A DNA stretch of 64,000 nucleotides, taken from an uncultured Granulosicoccus sp. GTDB lineage: Bacteria; Pseudomonadota; Gammaproteobacteria; Granulosicoccales; Granulosicoccaceae. The position numbers and the translations under genes were made by a program. The notes beneath the pieces are model-generated. The model saw only the letters and a program-made list of their open reading frames with translations, had not been told where the DNA came from and searched no databases. This document shows positions 63,609 through 64,000 of the stretch, piece after piece. The stretch spans positions 124,001 to 188,000 of the forward strand of contig CANLNQ010000006.1 in NCBI GenBank assembly GCA_947492525.1, given 5' to 3'. Position 1 is the first letter of the stretch; every line of letters begins with the position of its first letter.

Positions 63609-64000
63609 TTACGTGGTGAATTCGATACTGCCCAACCAGTCCAGAAAGACCTGAAGTCGCGGTGACAGTTGGCGGTCCCGCGGATACAGGACCGATACCG
63701 GGGAGGGGGCCGGCGGGGTATCGGCAAGCACTTCGACCAGACGGCCGGCAGCCAGATCGGCCGCCATGTGATATCGCGGCGCCTGTATCAGGCCCATGCC
63801 CAGACGAGCGGCAACCAGCATGGTATCGGCACCGGTTGTCACGAAACTTGCCGGGATCTGGCGCTGTTCTTCCCGTCCATCAATCGTGAAGTAGAGCGGC
63901 AGTGCGTCACCCGTCTGCGAGGACAGGTAAGCGATCACGCGGTGTCCATCCAGATCGTCAGGCGAGCGCGGCATGCCGTGATGAGCGAGATAGGCGGGTG
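63609..64000 (-). CDS. LysR-family regulator, C-terminal part, cut by the window edge
   Basis: The frame is open to the right edge, with the N-terminus beyond it. Visible are the last part of a LysR effector domain: PAYLAHHGMPRSPDDLDGHRVIAY, GADTMLVAARLGMGLIQAPRYHMAADLAAGRLVEVL, and the SPVSVLYPRDRQLSPRLQVFLDWL ending typical of the family. The DNA-binding part cannot be judged. Same strand as metY, 114 bases upstream of it. Confidence 0.85.
   Translation of the reverse strand, partial: PAYLAHHGMPRSPDDLDGHRVIAYLSSQTGDALPLYFTIDGREEQRQIPASFVTTGADTMLVAARLGMGLIQAPRYHMAADLAAGRLVEVLADTPPAPSPVSVLYPRDRQLSPRLQVFLDWLGSIEFTT

Overview
The window reads as an ordinary chromosomal stretch of a GC-rich gammaproteobacterium, probably free-living and aerobic. 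The support is a type II citrate synthase, FtsK followed by LolA and RarA, Aat, QueG, a SOS-type LexA, heme A synthase and a Tat-exported membrane formate dehydrogenase with its accessory genes. A Granulosicoccus-like marine lineage is a guess from gene content only. I see no prophage, insertion sequence, CRISPR array, rRNA or tRNA.

Layout. 1-13.1 kb: a secreted S1 serine protease cut by the left edge, a small proline-rich protein, citrate synthase, a NagD-like phosphatase, a GH10 xylanase lipoprotein, a zinc-peptidase-like protein, a gamma-glutamyltransferase lipoprotein, a metallo-beta-lactamase-fold hydrolase, an MTA/SAH nucleosidase-like protein and a PQQ-type sugar dehydrogenase. 13.3-20 kb: a GFA protein, an AraC regulator, a short-chain dehydrogenase, then a threonine block (ThrE-type exporter, homoserine dehydrogenase, threonine synthase). 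20-34.6 kb: housekeeping genes (aat, trxB, ftsK-lolA-rarA, queG, lexA) and small hypothetical proteins. 34.8-41.6 kb: endonuclease III, a two-component pair and a large protein with a RelA/SpoT-like HD domain.

41.6-52.9 kb is the formate dehydrogenase region: fdhD and a helix-turn-helix regulator on one strand; DUF3305, DUF3306, a multi-cluster ferredoxin-like protein, a TorD-family chaperone, a small Tat protein and the three enzyme subunits on the other. The alpha subunit oxidises formate in the periplasm, and electrons should pass through the iron-sulfur beta subunit to the cytochrome b gamma subunit and quinone. The block ends in a perfect 13-bp hairpin. The two intergenic control regions share an 18-bp motif at almost the same distance from the first gene, which makes a candidate private operator.

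53-64 kb: an ankyrin-repeat protein, a cyclic-nucleotide-domain patatin, an unusual Rieske-like protein, a DUF3047 protein, heme A synthase, an MDR dehydrogenase with a divergent LysR regulator, MetY and a LysR gene cut by the right edge.

The less ordinary signals are the formate dehydrogenase motif pair, a dispersed palindromic repeat whose two copies each supply the stop codon of the gene they follow, a tandem GAACGTTC operator at lexA, a long palindrome before ftsK, an NtrC-type regulator with GAFEGA in place of GAFTGA, and the HD protein.
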